A DNA stretch of 64,000 nucleotides from Przewalskia tangutica (taxonomy: Eukaryota; Streptophyta; Magnoliopsida; Solanales; Solanaceae): contig CM056731.1 of NCBI GenBank assembly GCA_029844215.1, positions 79,566,992 to 79,630,991 on the forward strand, in the 5' to 3' direction. The notes below the pieces were generated by a model. That model saw nothing but the letters and a program-made list of their open reading frames with translations, had not been told where the DNA came from and did no database searches. The position numbers and the translations under genes are program-made. Shown one piece after another: positions 22,791 to 33,107 of the stretch. Numbering within the stretch: the first letter of the stretch is position 1; every line of letters begins with the position of its first letter.

Positions 22791-24168
22791 AGAGACTTGG
22801 CTTATAAACAACTTGATTTTGGGAAAGGAGAAGTAACTTGATTTAAAGGTATAGGTTACTTGTTTTTAAAAGGGTAAGACACTTGGTTTAAAAAGTATAT
22901 TGCTACTTGACTTTAAAAAGGAAAAAGTGTCTTTGTTTTAAAGGAAGGCATGGTTTTGTCTTAAAATGGTTTAAAAAAGAAGGCATGCTTTTGTCTTAAG
23001 ATTGGTTTAAAAGAAGGTATGGAAATTGTTTTGGTTTACTTAAAAGATAGTTACTCTATTTTGATACTACGGGTATCGTGTGACTTTTGTGTGAGTAACT
23101 TGACTATGTTGGCTTGTGATAGTCTTGTAATACTTTCTTGTTGGTTTGATAAGTAAACATGTTATGACGCTACGTGTGTTAGTGTCTTGTGACGTTTGTG
23201 TAAGGGGGTTTTCTTGTTGTGCTTATGTTGTTTAACGATAAACAGTTATGCTGGTATTATATCACTTACCCCCCTGACTTGTTATGCCGAGGGTTAGCCG
23301 CCCCCGATGCGAGGAATACCTCATGCAGGTCTATGTGACCTATGCGGAGCTGCGGGAGTTCCAGGATGATCACTCCGGGTGTGTTACGCCGATGCGAGGA
23401 ATACCTCATGCGGTCCAGGTGACTATGCGACCGCGAGTCTAGGTTGACGCCAGGGTTAGCTACCCCGATGCGAGGAATACCTCACGCGACCTAGGTGGTC
23501 CATGCGGATCGCGGAGTTCCAGGATTAGGCTCGCATAATGATACTATGGGCGATTGGCCTTGTTTCGATCATTAGCGGCCTAGAAAAGACCAGTTACGTT
23601 ATATCTATTTTGCTCTTGTTTATGTTGTGGAACCATGCACAGTTAAATTGGTTGTTCGTACGTATTTGTAATTGGTTTTAAAATGTTATGATTTGATTTC
23701 AAGATTTACGATTTCACATACTTGGTACTGTTATCGACCTCGCCGGGCTGCGTTCATGCCGCAGGTAGAGGTACACCAGTCGTCGATCCTCGCTTATAGG
23801 ATCACAGTTCAGCGTTTTGGGAAGCTCCATTTCTCCGGAGGCTTATCTTTTGGTATAGTCCCCTGTCGTTGTAGGTACTTACATTCAGGGTTATGACGGG
23901 GCCCTGTCCCGTCGTAGTTGTGGTTACATTCTTAGAGGTCTGTAGTACTGTTGTGGGCAGGGTTTGTAAAAAGGATGTAACTGTTCAGGTTTAATCATTT
24001 TTATATATATGCAGAAAAGGTGACCGTTTTGGTTAGCCTATTTTTCTTATTGTATATCTTGTTTCATGTGTAAGTTTTTATTTCCGCTGATTTTCTCTGA
24101 TGTTGTATCACTAGGGTGCCCGGGGTAAGGCACCAGTCACGGGCCCGGGGTCGGGTCGTGACAGTTGT

Positions 24169-25549
24169 AGCCAAAAATACTACCTTAAACTTGTTAAGTT
24201 AGTTGTTGTACATTGTGGGGCAGAATATTACACATCCAAGTTTAGGTGTGTAATCCCCTTTGAAATATTTGGATTGTTGGGCCTTAAATGTGGCGTTTGG
24301 ATGTTGTATTCGTCCTTGAAAAAGGTGGCAAAGTATGTAGAAACAAAGGAAATGCTGCCCAATTTTCCGTAGAATTTAGTGACTTTGCACTTGGAATATT
24401 CTACGTTGAAACTAGAGGTTAATAAACGTATTATGGTCATTATAGGTTGACATACTACGTGCGGTATTTTGGACTTAGCAAGTGGATTGACCGAAGAGGT
24501 ATGTGGAACTTTTCTATCTCTTGAGCATGAATGGTTTTACCTATGTAGTACGATAGACGTACAAGGTTTGATATCCCTTATTGTTTTAAGGATGGTCAAG
24601 TTTTGTGAGTAAGGGGGGATTAACTCATTTCTTTAAAAAGTACTAAGGATGTCTTGAGTTTTCAAAGTTAAGGGACTTGATGTGTTCAAGTATATGATTC
24701 TTGTTTCTTTTTAAAAAAAGTGTAAGTCTCTTGGGTTTTAGGAAAATGTATTTGACTAAGGTATAACGTTAATATAATGACTTTATGGGAAGTTGATTAT
24801 ATTAGCTTTATGGAAAGTTAATAAAGGAAGATTTACTCTAAGTAAAATGAGTACGGATAAATGATTTGAGGTTGTGAAAGGCAAATTGATTTTTAAGGCA
24901 TAAATTGCCTAAGGTTTTAAAAGAGTAGAAGCACATAGTATAATACTTTGGGTTAAATTCCCGGATTTCATAAAAGACATGTTAGTGCCTTAAGTAAACT
25001 AAAATGAGAAGGTGTGTGAACAAGATCAATAAGAAGTTAAGGGGTTTCTTAACTTGCTTGTATTATGTGTGATAGCCAGTTTGTGCTAATGATATATATT
25101 ATTATTATTTATTACGGGGTCATTCCCCGGGTTGTGGCATTTGCATATTCCGTGGATTTGCTACCCACGATGCGAGGAATAGCTCATGCGAGTCCGTAGG
25201 GCTCATGCGGGTGAAATAGTCCCATGCGGGTGAGTACAGCCTATGCGAGGAATACCTCATGCGGGTCCACATGACCCATGCGGGTGAAATAGTCCCAGGA
25301 GTAGGAGTGCTTAATGATACTGCGGGGCGGATGACCTTGCTTTGACCATGAGCTTCCTATTTTCATGCAGTATATTATATGTTTGATATTCTCATTGTTA
25401 GTAAGGCACAGTGTTCTGTAAACTGATTTTTATACATGTCTCCAGTTATTTTAGACTTATGAGGTATTTTCAGTATTTTCCAGTTTCGCATACTTAGTAC
25501 ATATTGTGTACTGACCCCCTTCCTCGGGGGCTGCGTTCATACCGCAGGT
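24169..25549 (+). repeat. E4 5' LTR, second part (3' end deleted)
   Basis: Continues from the E5 insertion and matches 37417-38789 closely. Contains the hairpin at 24228-24253 and an array of GATGCGAGGAATACCTCATG units at about 25165-25300. It stops at GCAGGT (25544-25549), where integrase sequence begins, so the last 382 bp including the TGACA end are missing. Confidence 0.9.
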
Positions 25550-26396
25550 CAAGGTTGAACACCAGAAGCTCGGTGGGCTATTACAGGCTATTGATATTCC
25601 GACTTGGAAGTGGGAGGTGGTAAATATGGATTTTATTACAGGGTTACCTCACACTCAGAAGAAGCATGACTCCATTTGGGTTATTGTCGACAGGCTGACG
25701 AAATCAGCCCACTTTCTGCCAGTCATGATGACTTTTTCGGCCGAGGATTATGCTAGATTGTATATCAGAGAGATTGTGAGACTGCACAGAGTTCCTATAT
25801 CGATCATTTCAGACAGGGGAGCCCAGTTCTCGGCTAACTTCTGGAGGTCTTTCCAGAAGGGATTAGGGACACGGGTGAGTCTCAGTACTATCCAGGCCCA
25901 TGAGGATATGCTGCGGGCTTGTGTTATTGATTTCAGGGGTAGCTGGGAGGATCATTTACCTCTTGTGGAGTTTGCTTATAACAACAGCTACTATTCTAGT
26001 ATCCAGATGGCGCCTTATGAGGCCTTATACGGGAGGAAGTGCAGGTCACCGATAGGCTGGTTTGAGGTGGGAGAAGTGCAGTTAGTCGGGCCAGACTTGA
26101 TTCAAGAGCGATGGATAAGGTGAAGCTTATCCAGGAGCGGTTGTTGGCAGCTCAGAGTCGACAGAAGTCGTATGCAGATCATCAGCGTCGACACTTGGAG
26201 TTTGAGGTAGATGATTGGGTCTTCCTGAAGGTATCACCCATGAAGGGCGTGATGAGATTTGGGAAGAAGGGGAAACTTAGCCCAAGGTATATTGGGCTTT
26301 ATCAGATTGTCCGTAGGGTAGGAAAGGTTGCCTATGAGTTGGATCTGCCGTCCGATCTGGAGGCAGTACACCCAGTTTTTCATGTATCTATGTTGC
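25550..26396 (+). pseudogene. E4 integrase, first part, catalytic Glu deleted
   Basis: The best-preserved integrase in the window. It opens KVEHQKLGGLLQ-like, then NMDFITG (first Asp, about 25624-25644), DRLTKSAHFLPV, and SDRGAQF (second Asp, about 25810-25830). After VSLS it jumps to IQAHEDMLR: compared with E7 (32598-32650), 39 bases (13 codons) are missing at 25886/25887, including the HPQTDGHAER stretch with the third catalytic residue, Glu. A frameshift near 26111 moves the C-terminal module (WVFLKVSPMKGVMRFGKKG, YIG, VAYELDLPS) to another frame. E7 interrupts it after HPVFHVSML. An INT that cannot catalyse strand transfer. Confidence 0.93.
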
Positions 26397-29361
26397 TGTT
26401 ACACCCCGTATTTACAGGACATGTTTTAAGAACGTACGTAAGAACTCACAAGTGTTGAGAGGTGAGACTTGTAAAAATTTATCGGAATTATGAAATTGTC
26501 GGAAAACGAATATTGTGACGAATGGGAGGGCGACACATGTCACCCCCCTTATAGTTGCCTTGGAAGAATTATGTCATGGCCAAAATGGTCATTGACCAAA
26601 GTCTTAGGATGACAAGTCTTGCAAGTTGTGAGCTTGAGAATATTGACTAAGTCAAAGGGTCCACAAAGTCTTGATATTTAATAAGAGCTCATCCAAGCCA
26701 CCCATTTGTTCACATCTTGACCCTCCATTGTGCTATATAATACTACTAGTAGCAAGAGTGAGTCCAACACTTAGAAAAAATTTCAAGAAATTGGAAGAGC
26801 AACAAGAGTGCTCTCGGGTTCACTCAAAAAGAAAAAGAAATTTTTTTGTTTCTTGTTCATTAAGCTCCCCGCTTTAAACCAAGGTTCATGAGTGTATTGT
26901 GAGTGTATCTCAATAGAAAAATCTCGGAAAAAGAGAGTTTTCGTATTAGTCGCAAGGTGAAAACCTAGTTGCTTTCTAGGTTTTGTTTGGATGTTTGAAG
27001 GAAATTGGTTGGTGTTGTTCTAAGGGTCTCAAGTGGCGGATTGAAGTGTCTTGAAGAGGCTCTACGTTGCTAAGGAGCGACTTCGGATTTGGAGTTGGAT
27101 TAAGATTCGTTGAGGTATAATCTTGTCTCTTAAAAGTGTTACAAGATTATCTATTTTGTTGTTAGCTTTACATGTTGCTAGCATGAAGTATATGTGTTGA
27201 AGTTTATAAGTATTATGGATTGCTTGTAGCCTTAAAATCCGAAATGTAATGTAAGCCATGTGAAGTTGGATTACAATTTGGTCGTTTACTAGAATTGTCG
27301 CATGTTACTTACTTGAAGATTATAGTAGTATAATCGATTGCGACTTGATATCATGTTATACTAACAATTTGGATTGAAATGGAAATTGGATAAGAATTGA
27401 TGTTATAGTATCTCAAGTTTGCCGAATTGGCCTAGTAAGTTGTATTAGTTTGATATCGTTTGTGGGGCGGAATTTTACACGTTTAGTAGGCGTGTAATCC
27501 CCTATTGTTGATTGCATTGATTGGGCCTTAAATGTGGCGTGTTTGGTTATTGTATTCAGCCTTGAAAAAGGTGGCAAGTGAGTAGAAACAAAGGAGGTGC
27601 TGTCCGATTTTCTGTAGAATTTAGAGACTTTACACTTATAATATTCTACGTTTGAAGTAAGATGTTAATAGACGTACTATGGTCATTATAGGTTGACATA
27701 CTACGTACGACGAATTGGACTTAGCAGGTGGATTAAACCGAAGAGGTATGTGGAACTTTCTTATCTCTTGAGCATGAATAGGTTGTAAATGTATAGTACG
27801 GTAGACGTACAAGATTTTGACAATCTAGGTCCATTTGATATCCTGGGCTTATTTTAAGAATGTCCAAGTTGATTGAGTTAGGGAATTAACTCACTTGTTA
27901 AATATTAAGGATATCTTGGCTTTCAAAAGTTAAGAGACTTTAAGTATGTTGAAAGTATTATTGATACTTGTTTTGTTGGAAAGTTTAAGTCTCTTGGTTA
28001 TAAAGAAGTATGTAAGTTGCTAATGTATAAAGCTAGTATAACGACTTTATGGGAAGTTGGTTATAATAGCTTTATGGAAAGTTAAAAAGAGTGGTTTACT
28101 CTAAGTAATTTAAGTATGATAAATGACTTGTTTTAATGAAAGGCAATTTGATTTTAAGGCATCAATTGCCTAAGTTTTTATAAGAAAAGGAGTCACTTGA
28201 TTTAGAAACCTAACTTTATTTCTAAAGGTATTGTGACTTGTCTTGAAACGTAATTGCGACTTGATACTATGGTTAATAGTATCTTGGAAGTGTTATACTA
28301 AAAAGAGTCATTTGTTTTAAAGAGTAGAAGTATGTAGTACTTGGGTTAAATTCCCGGATCTTTATAAAAGACATGTTAGTTCCTAAGTAAACTAAAATGA
28401 GAGTGTATGTGAACAAGAATAATAAGAAGTTAGGGGATTCTTAACTTGCTTATATATTGTGTGATAAGCCGGTAGTGCTTATGTTATGTATGATAGCCAG
28501 TTTTGTCCTAGTGGTATATTATTCATTACGGGGTCATTCCCCGGGTTTGTGGCATTTGCATATTCCGTGGATTTGCTACCCACGATGCGAGGAATACCTC
28601 ATGCGAGTCCGCACGGGCTTATGCGGGTGAAATAGTCCCATGCGGGCGGGTATAGCCTATGCGAGGAATACCTCATGCGAGTCCGTAAGGGCTTATGCTG
28701 GTGAAATAGTCCCATGCGAGGAATACCTCATGCGGGTCCACACGACCTATGCGGGTGAAATAGTCCCAGGAGTAGGATTTCTTAATGATCATCGCGGGTG
28801 GTCCTGCTTTGATCGTGAGCTTCCTATTTTATATTGTAAGTATACTACTATTTACTCTCATTGTTAGTAAGGCACTGTGTATTGTTAATTGAGTTATCAT
28901 ACCTGTCTCCAGTTTTATTATAGACTTATGATTTCATTACAGTACTTTCCGTTTCACATATTTGGTACATGTTGTACTGACCTCCTTCGTGTGTTCATGC
29001 CGCCGCAGTAGAGTCTGCTGCCGATCCTCGCCCTTAGGATCACTATTCAGATGTTGAGAAGCCTCTTTATTCCGAAGGCTTATCCCTGGTATTGTCGGTC
29101 ATTGTACATCTGTGGTATGGGCCCTGTCCCGCCAGAGTTGTTATTCTTAGAGGTCTGTAGTCACATTTGTGGATTGAGTTGTTAAGAAAAAAAATGTACT
29201 GTTTATTGCATATATTGTACGGAAGGTGGCCTTATCGGCTAGTCTGTTGTTATTTTATGTTTAAGCATTTTATAAGTTGTGTATGTTCCGCTGCTATTCT
29301 CTGATGTATACCGAAAGGGTGCCTGTGTAGAGGCAACAGCATGCCCGGTCGGGTCGTGACA
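26397..29361 (+). repeat. E7 5' LTR (2.97 kb)
   Basis: TGTTACACCCCGTATTTACAGG to CGGGTCGTGACA. TATATAA at 26734-26740, hairpin TTACACG/CGTGTAA at 27475-27498, inverted repeat GGCAATTTG...CAATTGCC near 28143-28170, array of GATGCGAGGAATACCTCATGCG units at about 28584-28770. No reading frame of note. Confidence 0.94.
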
Positions 29362-29365
29362 AAAG

Positions 29366-29377
29366 TGGTATCAAAGC
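29366..29377 (+). other. E7 primer-binding site (initiator tRNA-Met, one change)
   Basis: TGGTATCAAAGC, four bases after the 5' LTR. It differs by one base (G to A) from the E6 site. Same tRNA primer expected. Confidence 0.9.
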
Positions 29378-30600
29378 AGTTAGTCCTCGGAAAGTGTCTA
29401 CATAACGTGTCTAGTAGAGTCTTGATTATCGGTGTGTTGTGCACCACATCTATAATCGGAGGTCGCAGACATTTAGGATTGGTTTCATTCTTCTCACTCT
29501 AAGATCGCGACAGAGCTCTATGGTTGTGGTCGTCTCCCTAACAAGTTATGATTGTTTGCAGCCACGAAAGGCAAAGAATGACCGGGAAGGATTATGTGGA
29601 TTGCGTATCCAGGTTGGTAATGTTTGTAGTTGGTATTGTGACATACAACTATGCGGATTTATGCATGAGGGTCAGACGCGTGTTGCCTAGAATGATTTTA
29701 GATACCAGGATTTGGTAAGGACTAAATAAATACCGGGGAGGTATGAAACAGTTTAATGAATTCTCATCAAGGTTTTACGTACTAATTTGAGATAATTAGG
29801 AAATGATGAGCTGTCTGAGAAGGAAATGGACCCTTAAGAAGTTATTATTAAGGGAATTAATGGAAGACTATGTTAATAGATTTAGCTACGTAGTAGAATT
29901 TCAAGAACGGTACGGGTGAGATCCGTGTGGAGTAAGTATGGTTGTTGTGGTCAAGACAACACGATTATGGTATTACGATAAGTTTTGTACCCGTTTACGG
30001 GGGGACTGATAAGGTAGGCATGGAGCATGGAAATTGCGAGCCTAAGAATGTGATAACCACCGAGACCTTAGGTATATAAGGCCTTCTCGGGTAGTAAAAA
30101 GTTAAGACAGACCAAGGAAAAGAGTTAAATACGATGCCGAGTCGGGTTGGGAACCTATTAAGGGTCGCCTCATAGCTCGAAATGAAATGGGATCAGTTGG
30201 TAGTAGTCCCGCTACGTGACAGGGTCACGAGGGTGCAAGGCCCAAATCTAGTTAATTATTTTACGGGTTCATGGACGTGTTCCACTGGAACCAAGTTGTG
30301 AGAGCCGGAATGGGCATTGTATTGTTTAATTTAGTAACTCCAAAGAGTGGAGGCCAGAATTAGTATGGAATTTATGTACGTATGCTAGTATAAGTTTGGA
30401 AGTACGGAAAGAGTACGACCAGTGAAAGAAAGAGAGCAACCAAGTGTAAAGGAAGTGAAGTGGTAGTAACTGAATTATCCTTCCTTCTTCGCATCATTGT
30501 TTTTCTTTTGTGCGTGACTTGTTCACTTGAGGTAAATTGACGCAAAAGTATGTAATAATTGAATTTGAAGGAATTTATGTTGAGTGCCCTCGAGGTACTT
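29378..30600 (+). pseudogene. E7 leader, gag remnant and post-gag block
   Basis: The leader to about 29555 matches E6. CCACGAAAGGCAAAGA at about 29562 lines up with E6's gag start (CCGCGTAAGGCAAC), but the ATG is lost. The gag body is nearly unrecognisable. From about 30030 to 30480 the sequence follows E6's post-gag block (ACCTTAGGTATATAAGGCC, GGGTCACGAGGGTGCAAGGC). No coding capacity is left. Confidence 0.65.
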
Positions 30601-31480
30601 GAGTTGGTTTGCGCGGTCGGGCCACGACCTTCCTGATAATTTCAGAAAATGTGCAAGGAAATACGAGTCGCCGCATGAAAGTCGAGGCATCTTTGGTAGG
30701 TTGGAAAATCTACACGAACTTAAAGGCGCGCGTGATGATTAGATATTTCCGGATCGCGAGAGGACCTGTGATTAGGGTTGTGACTCAAGGAAAGTTTAAG
30801 TAAGGGAGATAAGTTCTTCCCCACGTAAAGCGACGCTTTACGATTATGGGTCGCGTGTACCCATGTTGTTAGACGAAGGATATGAGACGGGTAAAGTCTT
30901 GAGATCGCCATGTCATAGGTTACGATTGTGGATAACCGTGGGAAAAGTGTTGTGTCAGTAATTAAAAACGACGCATTTAATTGGTCGAGGAAGTATCATA
31001 AAGATATAAATGCAGTTTATGCACGTATTTAAATCTGCATTTATGAATCAAGATAGAAATACTTTTGCTAATAGTAAGCCTAAGGTAAGGTTCTGACCAG
31101 ATTGATAAAAGAGAATACGACTATTGTTATGTATGTTGCACGAGATATGATGACCCCAGACTAGTGTAAGACCATTAGTAAATAATGGGCAGTAAGAACA
31201 CCTTGAGGAAAAGTGGTAGCATCGGGTTACTACTTGACGAGATCAAGGAAAACCTCCCCCACTAAATTGTGATTGACAGGAAGTCTTAGCCATGAGGCAA
31301 GCAAAGGAATCAAATCTAAGTTTAGTGACCAAGTTTGGTTGCAACAGAGAAAGGGAAACAGGAACCATAGGTGAGATTAAGGATACCCGAATATTTCACA
31401 GGAATGAGAAAGGCTTCCAGCTATCGAAGATAAGTTGACTCGACTACGATTCTAACTCCTCCCGAAAGACTAGAGGTTAG
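30600..31480 (+). other. E7 segment of unknown origin between post-gag block and pol
   Basis: About 880 bp with no frame longer than about 65 codons and no motif I recognise. By position it should hold protease and the N-terminal half of RT, but I could not find the YVDDI-type RT active-site motif or a DTGA-type protease motif. It may be badly decayed pol or filler sequence. Confidence 0.4.
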
Positions 31481-31935
31481 GTTATTATGATAGCACGCCG
31501 AGTGTCAATAGGTCAGCCGACGCAACCCGATAAGGATAGAGCCTATGTTTTCCCGATAGTTAGAGAAGCAGGAAAGGAAATTACGCCACTTCCGATTTGG
31601 AGCTGGCGGCAGTTAAATCATGCCTTGAAGATTTGGGGGCATGACGTATATTTAGACTTCATGTGGATATTGGTGAAGACCACAAAAGCCTCCGGTATAT
31701 CTGCAGACTGAGGCAGTAGAATTTGCGACAGCGACGGTGGTTAGAGTTATTCAAGGATTGTGATATCGATATCCTATACCACCCAGGGAAAGCCAAGACA
31801 GTTAAAGATACTCTTAGTCGCGGATCTAAGAATAGTATGCCAGTTAGGCAGCCAGATAGACTGGACGTGGTCCGTGAGATTCTTCAGTTACCGAGCCTAG
31901 GGGTTCGATTAATTGTTTCCAAGGTTAATGAAGTT
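31480..31935 (+). pseudogene. E7 pol remnant: RNase H
   Basis: A frame near 31595-31665 reads QLNHALKIWGHDVYLDF, and near 31721-31815 RQRRWLELFKDCDIDILYHP then GKAKTVKDTLSRGSK, clear end motifs of the RNase H domain. An in-frame stop separates the two. It normally degrades template RNA during reverse transcription. Inactive here. Confidence 0.82.
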
Positions 31936-31939
31936 TAGA

Positions 31940-32990
31940 TCCGAGAGGTTGCCGAGTCTTCCGTTGTTGAGGAGGTAAAGAGGTGACAGTATGAGGATCC
32001 AGTTATGATACGGTATCGAGATACGGCTCTCCGAGAGGAGAAGAACCCGTTTGAGTAGCACCGGATGAGGTGCTGTGATATGAGGACAGATTGCGTGTAC
32101 CGGTACTACAGGACTAGTCAGCAGGTTTTAGGGGAGGCATACAGTGCTTATTGCTCAAATTGTTCGGGGTCGACTAAGTTGTGTCGTGACCTCAGATGTA
32201 TGTATGGGTAAGATGACCGGAAAAGGGACGTAGCAGAGTTGTTGCTTAATATCCGAATTAGTAGCAGGTCATGGTTGAACACCAGAAGCCCAGTGGGCTA
32301 TTACAGGCGATTTAGACCCCGACTTAGGCATGGGCGGTATTTAATATGGATCTTGTTACAGGGTGGCATCGTACTCAGAGGAAGTGCGACTCCCTGGGGG
32401 TCATGGTAAATAGGCTGACGAAACCAGCCGTGTTCTCCCGGATTAGGACCACTTACTCGGCTGAGGTTATGCTAGCTTTTATAGCAGGGGGATTGTGAGA
32501 CTGCACGGGGTTCCTACGTTTGTGATGTCAGACAGATGAGCTCGATTACAGATAACATCTGGAGGTTTTTCAGAAGGGTTTTAGGGACACATGTGAGTCT
32601 CAGTGTTGCATTACACCCTCAGACCGACGGGCATGCGGAGCGTACTATCCAGGCACTTGAGGATAGGTTGCGGGCCTGTGTTTTTGATTTCAGGAATAGC
32701 CGGGAAGGTTAATTGCCTCTTGTCGTGTTACGTATGATAATAGATACCCTTCCAGTTTTCAGATGGCCCTGTATGAGGCCTTGTATGTAAGAAAGTATAG
32801 ATCGCCGGTTGGATGGTTCGACATAGGCGAGGTTCAGTTATTTGGTCCAGACTTGATTCAGCGGGCTATGGATAAGGCGAAGCTTATCCGGGAAAGATTA
32901 TTAGTAAGCTTAGAGTTAGCAGAAGCTTTATGCAGATAACCAACATTGACACATGGGATTCAGTTTGACATCTTTGTATGAGCATTGTTA
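31940..32990 (+). pseudogene. E7 pol remnant: integrase
   Basis: The core opening is visible as NMDLVTG (about 32343-32363), then KPAVF-like and MSDR*ARLQ at about 32524-32550. It keeps LHPQTDGHAER (about 32613-32645), including the third catalytic Glu that E4 has lost, then YEALYVRKYRSPVGWFDIGEV (in 32771-32835). Stops and shifts break the frame repeatedly. The sequence leaves pol at about 32955 and enters the 3' untranslated part. Confidence 0.85.
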
Positions 32991-33070
32991 TGTGGCCACG
33001 TGTGGCATTATTGATATGTAGGGGTTGTAAAAGAAGACTATATCGCTATCTTTAAGTTTGACTCCCAAAG

Positions 33071-33107
33071 GAACATTCGGGGACGAATGTTTCTAAGGGG
33101 GGAAGAA
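33071..33107 (+). promoter_or_regulatory. E7 polypurine tract with hairpin
   Basis: GAACATTCGGGGACGAATGT hairpin, then AAGGGGGGAAGAA directly before the 3' LTR. Expected primer of plus-strand synthesis. Confidence 0.85.

Larger units (their letters stand above)
11619..24163 (+). mobile_element. E5: solo LTR, split by E6
   Basis: LTR of about 3.18 kb once E6 is removed (11619-13433 plus 22796-24163). It starts TGTTATACCCCGTAGTTCCAGGG, ends GGGTCGTGACA, and is flanked by GTTGT at 11614-11618 and 24164-24168. No internal region accompanies it, so it is a solo LTR, the usual product of recombination between the two LTRs of one element. The sister LTR of E4 keeps the empty site at 37412-37416. 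TATA box at 12148-12155 and hairpin at 12695-12722. Confidence 0.95.
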
